Origin: Kurthia populi
Lineage (GTDB): Bacteria; Bacillota; Bacilli; Bacillales_A; Planococcaceae
Reading direction: 5' to 3'
NCBI RefSeq assembly: GCF_042686175.1
Contig: NZ_JBHUOR010000041.1
Span: forward strand, 1 to 64,000
Length of the DNA: 64,000 bases
Below the pieces are notes generated by a model. The model was not told the origin of the DNA. It saw only the letters and a program-made list of their open reading frames with translations, and did not search any database. The number at the start of each line of letters is the position of its first letter. Within the stretch, counting starts at the first letter, position 1. The position numbers and the translations under genes are program-made. Positions 46,846 to 55,746 of this stretch are shown one piece after another.

Positions 46846-48762
46846 TTACATAACACGTTTAAACATTTTTTCAATTTCATACGTTCTAAAATGCACGACT
46901 ACCGGACGACCATGTGGACATGTAAATGGATTCACACATTTTTTCAAATCGACTAATAAACGTTCCATTTGCTGTTTATCTAAGTAGTGATTCGCTTTAA
47001 TCGACTTTTTACAGCTCATCATAATCGCTGCTGCTTCGCGAAGTTTTTTAATATCGGTTTTTCGCACAGTCAGCACTTGTTCGATAAGCTCTTCAATAAT
47101 TTCCTGCTCCATTCCTTTTGGGAACCATACAGGATGCTCTCTGACGATAAATGAATGCTGCCCGAACTCTTCTAAAAATACACCTACTTCGGTCAATTCA
47201 TCCATATGCTCAACTAATTTTAATGATTCATCAGCTGAGTAATGGAACGTCAGCGGTAATAATAGCGCCTGGCGTTCACCCGCGTTCACTTCACCAACCA
47301 TATCCTTGAAAAACTCATATTTAATACGTTCTTGTGCGGCATGTTGGTCAATTAAGTAAAAGCCATCTTCACTTTGCGCAATAATATATGTGCCATGAAT
47401 TTGCCCGACAATTTCTACCATCGGGAACGGCTCTTTAATCGGTGATGCTTCCGAAAATTCCTGTTCAGGCCAGTCGGTATTTTCCTCTAGCTGCTCCACT
47501 TGTTCGGCAGGCATATTGTGATTTTCACGTTCTCTTATCTGTTCCCATGTTTCCGGTTCGCTAAAACCTTTCTCAGCAGGTTCATTTAATTCATAACGCG
47601 GATTTTGCGGCGCTTCTAATATCGTTTCTGCCACGTTCTTGTGCGGTAATTCTTTTGGACGTGGCTTATCGCCAAATTGCTCAACAGCCGTTTTTTGATA
47701 ATCCAAGCCTTTCCAAAAATTAATTTGCTCTGTTTGGGCCGCTTGCTTTTTCGGTTTCTTCATAATTTCAGGTGCTTGCATCGATGCACGAACTGCGTTG
47801 TGAAGAGACGTTTCAATAAGTTTCATTAAATCGCCTTCCTTACTCAGACGTATTTGCTGCTTCGATGGATGGACGTTAACATCTGTTAAAAAAGGATCGC
47901 CCTCAATATGCAGCACCGCAATTGGAAAACGGCCAATCGGTAAATACGTATGATACGCGTCAATAATCGCCTTTTGCACTGTATAATGACGCACCCAGCG
48001 TCCATTCACAAAAATCGATACATAGTTTTTAGAGGCGCGCGTAATTTCTGGAATTGTCGCATAGCCGGTCACTTTATAATCGGCGGTCTCGCCTTCAAAA
48101 TGGACCATTTTTTTTGCATTCGCCAAACCATAAATCGCTGCTAGTACTTGGCGTAAATCGCCACGACCATTTGTTTTTAATAGTTCGTGGTCGTGATGTA
48201 CGAGCTTAAAAGCAATTTGCGGGTAGCACAGCGCCAGGCGGTTCATTAAATCAATCGTATGCCCAAGCTCTGTTTGGATCGTCTTCATATATTTTAAGCG
48301 CGCAGGTGTATTGTAAAATAACTGCGCCACCGTAATATCGGTTCCTTTACGCAGTGGTCCTGGTCGCTTATTCACGACATGACCACCCTCTAATACAACT
48401 TCAATGCCACTATCGCCATTAGATGTAGCGAGAGTTACTTTTGATACCGATGCAATTGACGCCAATGCTTCACCACGGAACCCGAGTGTACGAATACGGA
48501 AAAGGTCATGTTCATTAATGATTTTACTCGTCGCATGACGCTGGAAGGATACTAAAGCATCCTCCTCATCCATGCCACTTCCGTTATCAATGACTTGAAT
48601 CGACATCAAGCCCGCTTCCTCAAGTAACACTTCAATCGATGTACTGCCTGCATCAATTGCATTTTCTACTAATTCTTTCACAACAGAGGCTGGGCGTTCG
48701 ACAACTTCCCCTGCCGCAATTTTATTCGATAGAAATTCATCCATAATATGAATCTTGCCCAT
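46846..48762 (-). CDS. mutL: DNA mismatch repair protein MutL
   Basis: 638 residues. GHKL ATPase with NAIDAG, DNGSGM, RHATSK and GFRGEAL in the first 100 residues. A variable linker (about 340-440) leads to the endonuclease dimer domain: DQHAAQERIKYEFF and the zinc/metal motifs SCKKSIKANHYLD and CPHGRPVV. Residues QEFSEA and similar are linker. It nicks DNA with MutS. Lies 21 bases after mutS. Confidence 0.97.
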   Translation of the reverse strand: MGKIHIMDEFLSNKIAAGEVVERPASVVKELVENAIDAGSTSIEVLLEEAGLMSIQVIDNGSGMDEEDALVSFQRHATSKIINEHDLFRIRTLGFRGEALASIASVSKVTLATSNGDSGIEVVLEGGHVVNKRPGPLRKGTDITVAQLFYNTPARLKYMKTIQTELGHTIDLMNRLALCYPQIAFKLVHHDHELLKTNGRGDLRQVLAAIYGLANAKKMVHFEGETADYKVTGYATIPEITRASKNYVSIFVNGRWVRHYTVQKAIIDAYHTYLPIGRFPIAVLHIEGDPFLTDVNVHPSKQQIRLSKEGDLMKLIETSLHNAVRASMQAPEIMKKPKKQAAQTEQINFWKGLDYQKTAVEQFGDKPRPKELPHKNVAETILEAPQNPRYELNEPAEKGFSEPETWEQIRERENHNMPAEQVEQLEENTDWPEQEFSEASPIKEPFPMVEIVGQIHGTYIIAQSEDGFYLIDQHAAQERIKYEFFKDMVGEVNAGERQALLLPLTFHYSADESLKLVEHMDELTEVGVFLEEFGQHSFIVREHPVWFPKGMEQEIIEELIEQVLTVRKTDIKKLREAAAIMMSCKKSIKANHYLDKQQMERLLVDLKKCVNPFTCPHGRPVVVHFRTYEIEKMFKRVM

Positions 48763-48783
48763 ATCGAATGCACTTCCTTTACG

Positions 48784-51447
48784 TTATTTTTTTAGCAATT
48801 GTTGCTGTAAACGGTAAACCATTTGCAAGGCATCCATCGGTGTCGTTCCAGAGATGTTCATGCCTCGTAATTCCGTTAGTACATCCTGCTCCTCTTGTGT
48901 CTGTTCTTCAAATAGCGATAGCTGTGCAGAAGGTTCTGCTACGGCCGTTGCGCTCGCCACTTCGACAATACGCTCGACTGGCACCTCAACGATACGTTCA
49001 ACCGGTACTTCGACACGCTTTTCAACAATGCGTTCCACTGGTACTTCAATGCGTTTTTCAACGATTTTTACATCGCCATCATTTTGCGACTCGAATTGTT
49101 CAAGTAACACATGCGCACGTTCGATAATTTCCGTTGGTAAATCGGCAAGCTGTGCCACATGAATCCCATATGACTTATCAGCTGGCCCTTCTTTTACTTT
49201 ATGCAAGAATACAACACGACCATCCTGCTCTGTTGCAGAAACATGTACATTACGTAAATGCGACAGCTGCTCTTCTAGCGACGTTAGTTCGTGATAGTGC
49301 GTTGAGAATAATGTATTTGCGCCAATATGGTCATGAATATATTCCATCATGGCCTGTGCTAAGCTCATGCCATCATACGTTGACGTCCCACGACCAATTT
49401 CATCAAATAATAATAAACTACGAGACGTAGCATTCATGATGGCATGTTGGGATTCAAGCATTTCCACCATAAATGTCGATTGACCACCTGCTAAGTCATC
49501 AGCTGCGCCAATGCGCGTGAAAATCTGGTCGGTAATCGGTAACACTGCCTCATCCGCTGGTACATAGCAGCCCATTTGTGCCATGACCGTAATAAGTGCT
49601 ACTTGACGCATATACGTTGATTTACCCGACATATTCGGACCTGTAATTAGCATCATATTTTCCGCTTCATTGAGCACACAGTCATTTGGTACATACGTTG
49701 ATTTATTCAACATTTTTTCAACAACCGGGTGACGCCCGTTGATGATTTTTAGTGCGCGGTCTGCATGGAATACCGGCTTCACAAAACGATATTTTTCCGA
49801 TACCGTCGCAAACGCTGCATACACATCTAGCTCACTAATTTGTGCTGCAATTTTTTGCAGACGACCAATGTATTGCTTCATCGTCTCACGGATTTCTGTA
49901 AATAATTTATATTCTAAAACAGCACTTTCTTCCTCTGCATTTAAAATAAGCGCTTCTTTTTCTTTTAATTCCTCTGAAATATAACGCTCTGAATTCGTTA
50001 ACGTTTGCTTGCGCTCATAACGAGATAAATCCGCTAAATGAATATTTGATTTCGTAATTTCAATATAGTAGCCAAATACGCGGTTATAGCCAATTTTTAA
50101 GTTTTTAATGCCCGTACGCTCACGTTCTTTTTTCTCTAATTGCGCAATCCAGTCCTTACCATTACGTGAGGCATCACGTAGCTCATCAAGACGTGTATTA
50201 TAGCCTTCGCGAATAACATCGCCTTCTTTAATTGAAATCGGTGGATTGTCTGTAATCGCTGTTGCAAGATAACGCTCAATATCCTCACATAAATCCAGTG
50301 CCTGGCCAAGAGCTACTAAATTATCACGTCCTGATTCTAGTAATTGCTTTTGAATCGCCGGTAGCTGACGTAGTGAATCACGTAGCTGAGCTAAATCACG
50401 ACCACCTACACTACCAAAAGCTACACGCCCTACAAGACGCTCTAAATCATAAACATTTGTAAATAACTCTTGTAATTCCATGCGTAAAAAATATTCTTCA
50501 AGTAATGCTGTCACAACGCCAAGACGTTTTTCAATCGCCTGCTGATTGGCTAGTGGTTGATGGAGCCATTGTTTTAATTTACGACCACCCATTGCTGTGA
50601 CCGTTTCATCTAGTAGCCATAACAGTGTACCCTTTTGGTCACCACCACGTAATGAGTGGATTAACTCTAGATTACGTTTTGAATGCGTATCAATATTTAA
50701 GTATTGCTCGACTTCTTGATAATTAAACGGTTGAATATGTGCGAGCGAGCGCATTTGTGTACGCTCAATATAACGTAATAGCTTGTAAATCGTCGCATGA
50801 AGATCATCAGGTGATGCAGTTGTATACATTGCCCCGTTTTCTGCACTCATTGCATCCTCTTCAATTGATAGCACAATCGAATAAACATCTGCGAGTTCCT
50901 TTAACTCATCGAAAAAAGCATCGGACACCACGAGTTCACGAATGCCAAGTGACTGCAGCTGCTGCATCAGGTCATCATTTGCACCGTCAACATAGGTTGC
51001 TGTTGCTTCACCTGTAGAAATATCTAAATAGCAAAAGCTATAACGTGCGCCAATTTTTTCAGCCGCCGCAATGAATAAATTCGTTTTACCATCCATGCCC
51101 TTGCCTTCCATTAACGTCCCTGGTGTCACGACTTGTACCACTTCGCGTCGCACGACACCTTTCGCTTGGCGTGGGTCTTCTGTTTGCTCACAAATGGCTA
51201 CTTTATAGCCTTTTTGCACAAGCGCCTCAATATAGCCCTGTGCCGAGTGATGTGGGACTCCACACATTGGAATGCGCTCTGGTGCCCCAGCATCTTTCCC
51301 CGTTAATGTAATTTCAAGCAACTGCGATGCTTTTGTCGCATCGTCAAAAAACAACTCATAGAAATCGCCTAAACGGAAAAAAACAAACGCGTCTTTATAA
51401 TCTTTTTTTATATTAATGTATTGTTGCATCATAGGTGTATATCCCAT
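48784..51447 (-). CDS. mutS: DNA mismatch repair protein MutS
   Basis: 887 residues. Mismatch-binding KKDYKDAFVFFRLGDFYELFFDDA (FxE-type), P-loop TGPNMSGKSTYM, LFDEIGRGTSTYDG, STHYHEL. Before the C-terminus is a repetitive insert made of VEKRxEVPVERIV and EVPVERIV units (about residues 800-835), then the clamp-binding QLSLF. It recognises mispairs and recruits MutL. Confidence 0.97.
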   Translation of the reverse strand: MGYTPMMQQYINIKKDYKDAFVFFRLGDFYELFFDDATKASQLLEITLTGKDAGAPERIPMCGVPHHSAQGYIEALVQKGYKVAICEQTEDPRQAKGVVRREVVQVVTPGTLMEGKGMDGKTNLFIAAAEKIGARYSFCYLDISTGEATATYVDGANDDLMQQLQSLGIRELVVSDAFFDELKELADVYSIVLSIEEDAMSAENGAMYTTASPDDLHATIYKLLRYIERTQMRSLAHIQPFNYQEVEQYLNIDTHSKRNLELIHSLRGGDQKGTLLWLLDETVTAMGGRKLKQWLHQPLANQQAIEKRLGVVTALLEEYFLRMELQELFTNVYDLERLVGRVAFGSVGGRDLAQLRDSLRQLPAIQKQLLESGRDNLVALGQALDLCEDIERYLATAITDNPPISIKEGDVIREGYNTRLDELRDASRNGKDWIAQLEKKERERTGIKNLKIGYNRVFGYYIEITKSNIHLADLSRYERKQTLTNSERYISEELKEKEALILNAEEESAVLEYKLFTEIRETMKQYIGRLQKIAAQISELDVYAAFATVSEKYRFVKPVFHADRALKIINGRHPVVEKMLNKSTYVPNDCVLNEAENMMLITGPNMSGKSTYMRQVALITVMAQMGCYVPADEAVLPITDQIFTRIGAADDLAGGQSTFMVEMLESQHAIMNATSRSLLLFDEIGRGTSTYDGMSLAQAMMEYIHDHIGANTLFSTHYHELTSLEEQLSHLRNVHVSATEQDGRVVFLHKVKEGPADKSYGIHVAQLADLPTEIIERAHVLLEQFESQNDGDVKIVEKRIEVPVERIVEKRVEVPVERIVEVPVERIVEVASATAVAEPSAQLSLFEEQTQEEQDVLTELRGMNISGTTPMDALQMVYRLQQQLLKK

Positions 51448-51556
51448 AATCAGTTAAAACCTCGCTTCTACTTTCATTGTTCTTTTATTATATCAAAATT
51501 AGCAGGTGAAAAAAGGAATACGTGTTATGATGGAATTTGAAGAGGGAGTGAAGAAA

Positions 51557-51919
51557 ATGCTTGTAACAGGTTCAGTTATTGCCATGTTAGCAGTTGTTAT
51601 TGGTGCATTTGGTGCACACGCGTTAAAGACTCGATTTGAAGGAACAAATTACGGGGAAACGTGGGAGACGGCTGTTAAATATCAAATGTATCATGCACTT
51701 GGTCTTATTCTTATCGGCATTCTACAATTCGATACATTACTTGGTGCGCAGTCGATTTTTTCAACAGCAAGCTGGCTAATGGTCATCGGGATTATTTTAT
51801 TCTCAGGTAGCTTATATGTACTCGCACTCACAGGAATTAAAAAACTTGGTGCAATTACACCACTTGGCGGTCTATGCTTGATTGCCGCTTGGCTTTGCGT
51901 CGCAATTGGCGTAGCATAA
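51557..51919 (+). CDS. DUF423 membrane protein (YwdK-like)
   Basis: 120 residues from ATG at 51557 behind GAGGGAGTG; the 17-codon upstream extension contains that site. Four membrane helices: VTGSVIAMLAVVIGAFGAHALK, YHALGLILIGILQF, SWLMVIGIILFSGSLYVLAL and TPLGGLCLIAAWLCVAIGV. Widespread family of unknown function. Divergent from mutS. Confidence 0.9.
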   Translation: MLVTGSVIAMLAVVIGAFGAHALKTRFEGTNYGETWETAVKYQMYHALGLILIGILQFDTLLGAQSIFSTASWLMVIGIILFSGSLYVLALTGIKKLGAITPLGGLCLIAAWLCVAIGVA

Positions 51920-51920
51920 T

Positions 51921-51961
51921 AAAAAAGAGGCGAGGGACGTATCCCTTGCCTCTTTTTTATT
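51921..51961. terminator. Bidirectional terminator
   Basis: AAAAAAGAGGCGAGGG / CCCTTGCCTCTTTTTT stem with T/A runs on both sides, between two converging genes. Confidence 0.9.
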
Positions 51962-51972
51962 GCAGTAAAAGA

Positions 51973-52752
51973 TTATTCAGCTTCTACGTCTGATTCAGCT
52001 TCTACATCTGTATCCGCATATTGTTCTTCAAAATCTGCAATTAAGTTTACAAAGCCTCTAGGTTCTTCTAGCATACCTAAGTGACCTGTGTTTGTTAACA
52101 TCATTTCTACGTATAAGTTGTCTGTTTCAACAGGCTCTACGATTGTGTCCTCTTTACCTTCGATGACAAGGATTGGTGTTTCCGTTGTATCTAGTAATTG
52201 TTGTTGGTTCGGACGTTGTTTCATTGCTTCAAGCGCTGCAACTAAACCTTCTTTTGTAGCACCATTTGCGATTTTTTTAGCAAACTCGACATCAGTAGGT
52301 TTTGCATCTTTTTTGAAGAATTTCGTAATTGTGTAATCAACATAGTGCTCAACACCTTGTTTAGTGATGATGGCTTGTTGGTCATTACGTTTTGATTTTG
52401 TAAGCTCGCTGTCAGCAGCTGGTGAAGAATAAGCTAATACCGCTTTTGTAATTGGCATTAATTGTTTTTCAAGTGCTGCAAGTGTGATATACCCACCTAG
52501 TGAGTGGCCCACCCAAGTTGCTTCCTCGATACCTTCTTCTTTTAACACGTTTACGATTTCTTGTGCATAATCGTATACTGTGTACGCTTCTTTTTCCATT
52601 ACGCTTTCACCATGTCCCGGTAGATCCACAGCAATCACATCAAAACTTTGTGAAAGTGGTCCAATCACGCGGTCAAAAATGGCTGTGCTTCCTAAAAATC
52701 CATGGATTAGAACAAGCGGTGCGCCTGTTCCTTGTCGTGTATAGTGTAACAT
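51973..52752 (-). CDS. Alpha/beta hydrolase
   Basis: 259 residues. LVLIHGFLGSTAIFDRVIG (oxyanion), nucleophile elbow WVGHSLGGYITLA, catalytic D in IEGKEDTIVEPV and H in TNTGHLGMLEEP. An acidic tail with the repeat DVEAESDVEAE ends the chain. Small-molecule hydrolase or esterase; substrate unknown. Upstream 240 bases to the RNA-ligase gene are AT-rich without a gene. Confidence 0.85.
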   Translation of the reverse strand: MLHYTRQGTGAPLVLIHGFLGSTAIFDRVIGPLSQSFDVIAVDLPGHGESVMEKEAYTVYDYAQEIVNVLKEEGIEEATWVGHSLGGYITLAALEKQLMPITKAVLAYSSPAADSELTKSKRNDQQAIITKQGVEHYVDYTITKFFKKDAKPTDVEFAKKIANGATKEGLVAALEAMKQRPNQQQLLDTTETPILVIEGKEDTIVEPVETDNLYVEMMLTNTGHLGMLEEPRGFVNLIADFEEQYADTDVEAESDVEAE

Positions 52753-52995
52753 AGCATAGCTCCCTTCAAACTTCCTATATGCTTGTGTATTCCCTACTTT
52801 AATTTTGATGAAAACTAACTCGGGTAAATTTGTATTCTAAATTGCATAACGCAACCATACTATAATATAACAAAATTCATCGTCTAATAGGGAGTTCGAG
52901 CAGGATTTCTTCTAATTTTCTTAAAAAACATCTACTTTCATATGTTGAAATTTTCATGGAAAATACATAATTTTGAAATTACCTTATAAAATTGG

Positions 52996-55143
52996 TTATT
53001 TTTTGTATCGTTTACGCACATCTAAAATCGACATTTCTTTTAATACGTCTTGCTCCTGTGCTTTCATCCACGTATAAACGGCGACATGAAGTGGTGTCGT
53101 TAATCGGTTTCGTTTCACCTCTTGCTTGCGCTCAATAACTTCCTTCACCGTACGTAGCTCTTTCCACACTGTGTAAAACGGCAACTTTAATTTTGTCATA
53201 AAGCCCGCCGCATCTTCTAAAACATAACCTTCCATTTCAAGTGTTAGATCATTTGTCACACGTAAATACCATTCATAGAAGCTTAACCAATCCGCAAATT
53301 CAGCCATCACCTGCTTCACTGGTAGCGCAAAGGTTTCCGCAAAGCGTACAACCTCATCATAGGGTAGCTTTTCATAGGCAACACTGCGACGCACGATGTC
53401 TAATAAAATGAGGCGGTCTGTATCGTAGTCAATAATATGTGGATCTTCTTGAATTTTAATGACCTCAAATACGAGCGCTACATTTTCATCATGCAAAAAG
53501 CGTTTTACCGCTTCGCGTTGTTGCGGCTGGACTTGTTTTTCAAATAATTCCTTCACCCATTCGGAATGCATACCATCGATTCGTGATTTCGACGTATAAA
53601 TGAGCGCATCACTCATCTCGTCATAGCCAACAGTGCCTAGGAAGCCATTCTCTTTTGAGTAAGCGACAACCGGGAATGTTAAATTTTCAGCTAGTGTATC
53701 CATTTTCGTGTCTTCTCGCTCGCCAATATTGAAAAATTTATTGTAGGAACGTGCGACAATTTTTTCGTTCTTCGTATTAATAAATAACCCACGTGCTTTG
53801 ATATTAAGCGCATCCCAAGCACGCTCTGTAAATGCCTGTCTCGTAAAGTTAAATGAAGAAATATGACCGTCCATCGGTTTTTCTTGCACAAGCTCATGTG
53901 CACGTAAATACGCAATAAATTCATCCTCTGGTACATCCTCTTGAATCGTGGTCACCGTATTGTCTTCCGACAGCTCATACACATCATTTTTAATTTCAAA
54001 TGTCTCAAAACCGTCTTTAGATAACGTCATTGCACGAAGATACTGTCCCTTTTCTACCTGGCCTTCTAAATTAAATGTATGCGATGTTGCCTGTACTGGT
54101 AAATGATATAAATTACGATGACCATGCACCTGATACGTCGTTTCATGCTGTTCCCATAAATGGTCTACATCTAAGCTATAAGAACCAACACCGTATACAA
54201 ATTGACGTGTCGGCATCAAATGTAAATCCTCTGGCATTTTCGGTATGCCTGCATGGGTAACAAGCACCTCCTGATTATCATACGTATAATATACGACCTG
54301 ACGCAGACGACGACAAAGCTGGCGCACGTCTTTTTTCGATATATTTGCCGCTTCTAGTTGCTCCTTCGTCGGTCCAAAATTGCCCCCACGGATTTCCTCA
54401 TCATTCGCCCATGCCTCTAAACTCTTCTCATGGTTACCGCGTAGTAGGACGACATTCGGCTGCTCGTACACCGTTAATAAAAACTGTAGCACCTCCACGT
54501 TTTCAAGGCCACGGTCTAAATAATCCCCAACAAAAATATACAACTCATCATCGTGTAGCTCGCTGTTTAAATACTGCTGAAGCGCCGTATAACAGCCGTG
54601 AATATCCCCAATATGATGAATTTTTTGCCACTTATTATAGTCAGTTGGCGAATAGGTAATGGCCTCACGAAATTCATGTGGCTTCAGTGTTGTAATCCAG
54701 TTCGGCAATGGTGTCGTTTGGATTTGATCATGAACAGTCATAACGGCAGCATCTGGCACATGCTTATACGTCGCACGCATTTTATTTTGTTTTAATACTA
54801 CGTCAAGTGGCACATCTGAAAAATCGACAGCGTATGTACGGTAGCGATAGTGCTGTGCTAATTTTTTGTAGCGTGCTAGCGTCTTACTATTGGCATGCGT
54901 CGCATTGACGACAACAAACTCGCCTCGCTTCATACGCGTTTCTAATAAATCGAATAATAAATCCCACACACGGTGGTCATTTTTTTGACTAATCGTTAAT
55001 TCTCCTGCGTCATTCATTAAGGGCCCTTCAAACATTAATCGAATCGTATCTGATGATAATGTATATGGTTCTAGACCCTGCTCGGTAATAAATGTGTCTT
55101 TTCCTGCGCCCATTGCTCCGCGCAGTAATACTAATTGCTGCAT
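52996..55143 (-). CDS. RNA 5'-kinase / 3'-phosphatase / ligase fusion (Pnkp/Trl1-like repair enzyme)
   Basis: 715 residues in three parts. Kinase with P-loop RGAMGAGKDT (8-17) and the clover DTIRLMF; calcineurin-type phosphatase with GDIHG (179-183), GDYLDRG (206-212), GNHE (236-239), THAG and HGHRN; and a T4 Rnl1/Trl1-like nucleotidyltransferase with KARGLFIN (449-456), YNKFFNIGE and motif I KENG (K497), then FEVI (E560). It would heal and seal broken RNA or tRNA. No Hen1 gene is adjacent. Alternative: DNA end repair. Confidence 0.8.
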   Translation of the reverse strand: MQQLVLLRGAMGAGKDTFITEQGLEPYTLSSDTIRLMFEGPLMNDAGELTISQKNDHRVWDLLFDLLETRMKRGEFVVVNATHANSKTLARYKKLAQHYRYRTYAVDFSDVPLDVVLKQNKMRATYKHVPDAAVMTVHDQIQTTPLPNWITTLKPHEFREAITYSPTDYNKWQKIHHIGDIHGCYTALQQYLNSELHDDELYIFVGDYLDRGLENVEVLQFLLTVYEQPNVVLLRGNHEKSLEAWANDEEIRGGNFGPTKEQLEAANISKKDVRQLCRRLRQVVYYTYDNQEVLVTHAGIPKMPEDLHLMPTRQFVYGVGSYSLDVDHLWEQHETTYQVHGHRNLYHLPVQATSHTFNLEGQVEKGQYLRAMTLSKDGFETFEIKNDVYELSEDNTVTTIQEDVPEDEFIAYLRAHELVQEKPMDGHISSFNFTRQAFTERAWDALNIKARGLFINTKNEKIVARSYNKFFNIGEREDTKMDTLAENLTFPVVAYSKENGFLGTVGYDEMSDALIYTSKSRIDGMHSEWVKELFEKQVQPQQREAVKRFLHDENVALVFEVIKIQEDPHIIDYDTDRLILLDIVRRSVAYEKLPYDEVVRFAETFALPVKQVMAEFADWLSFYEWYLRVTNDLTLEMEGYVLEDAAGFMTKLKLPFYTVWKELRTVKEVIERKQEVKRNRLTTPLHVAVYTWMKAQEQDVLKEMSILDVRKRYKK

Positions 55144-55250
55144 GCTACGTCCTCCTTTATTTGCTGTTCCAACGTAATCACTTATGTATTGATTAACTTC
55201 CTATAATACACCAAAATATCAAAAAAAATACAAAAATAATAAAATCGCCA

Positions 55251-55354
55251 TAAAAAAGAGACTGGGACAAAACACGTCATGTTCCTTTTTTAGCGTTCGC
55301 AACGAAAAACCGGAACCGCGCCACCGCGCGATTCCGGTTTTTCTTACGCTCCTA
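55251..55354. repeat. Dispersed repeat, copy 1 (forward)
   Basis: About 104 bases with GAGACTGGGACAAAA, TAGCGTTCGCAAC and a central hairpin (GAAAAACCGGAACCGCGC / GCGCGATTCCGGTTTTTC). It lies in the gap after ricA and before the ligase gene. Copy 2 is inverted at 60680-60782. Confidence 0.8.
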
Positions 55355-55395
55355 TGAGAGGTGATTTCTACACGTATGTCAAAGCCTCGTTGTTG

Positions 55396-55746
55396 CTATT
55401 TTTCTAGATGATCTGCCATCGTCTTCGCGACAAGCTGTAGTAATTCGTTCACATCTTTATGAACGCCCTTAAACTGGTCTACAATTGGCATATCATCAAT
55501 CTCTTGCTGAAGTGCATCAATTTTCGCTTCAACCTCATGCTGTGCAGCATATTTGCCGTAATGTTGTAAATTGACCGCTTGCTTCTGCAGCAGCTTAATT
55601 TCCGCAATTTTTTTTTGCACTTTTTTATTATTATTTAACTGCGCTTCTGCACGTTTGAAAAATGCTACTTCTTCGCTCTGTTCGATTTGAGCAGCAATTT
55701 GCTGTGCCTTGCGCTTAATGTCCTCGTTTGAAAAACGTTCAGGCAT
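55396..55746 (-). CDS. ricA: RicA/YmcA, regulator of biofilm and RNA processing
   Basis: 116 residues, helical: EDIKRKAQQIAAQIEQSEEVAFFKRAEAQ..IKLLQKQAVNLQHYGKYAA. RicA, RicT and RicF form a complex that assists RNase Y. Compared with the B. subtilis protein as I remember it (about 143 residues with a C-terminal tail containing a cysteine) this one stops earlier and has no cysteine. Follows miaB with a 1-base overlap. Confidence 0.9.
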   Translation of the reverse strand: MPERFSNEDIKRKAQQIAAQIEQSEEVAFFKRAEAQLNNNKKVQKKIAEIKLLQKQAVNLQHYGKYAAQHEVEAKIDALQQEIDDMPIVDQFKGVHKDVNELLQLVAKTMADHLEK

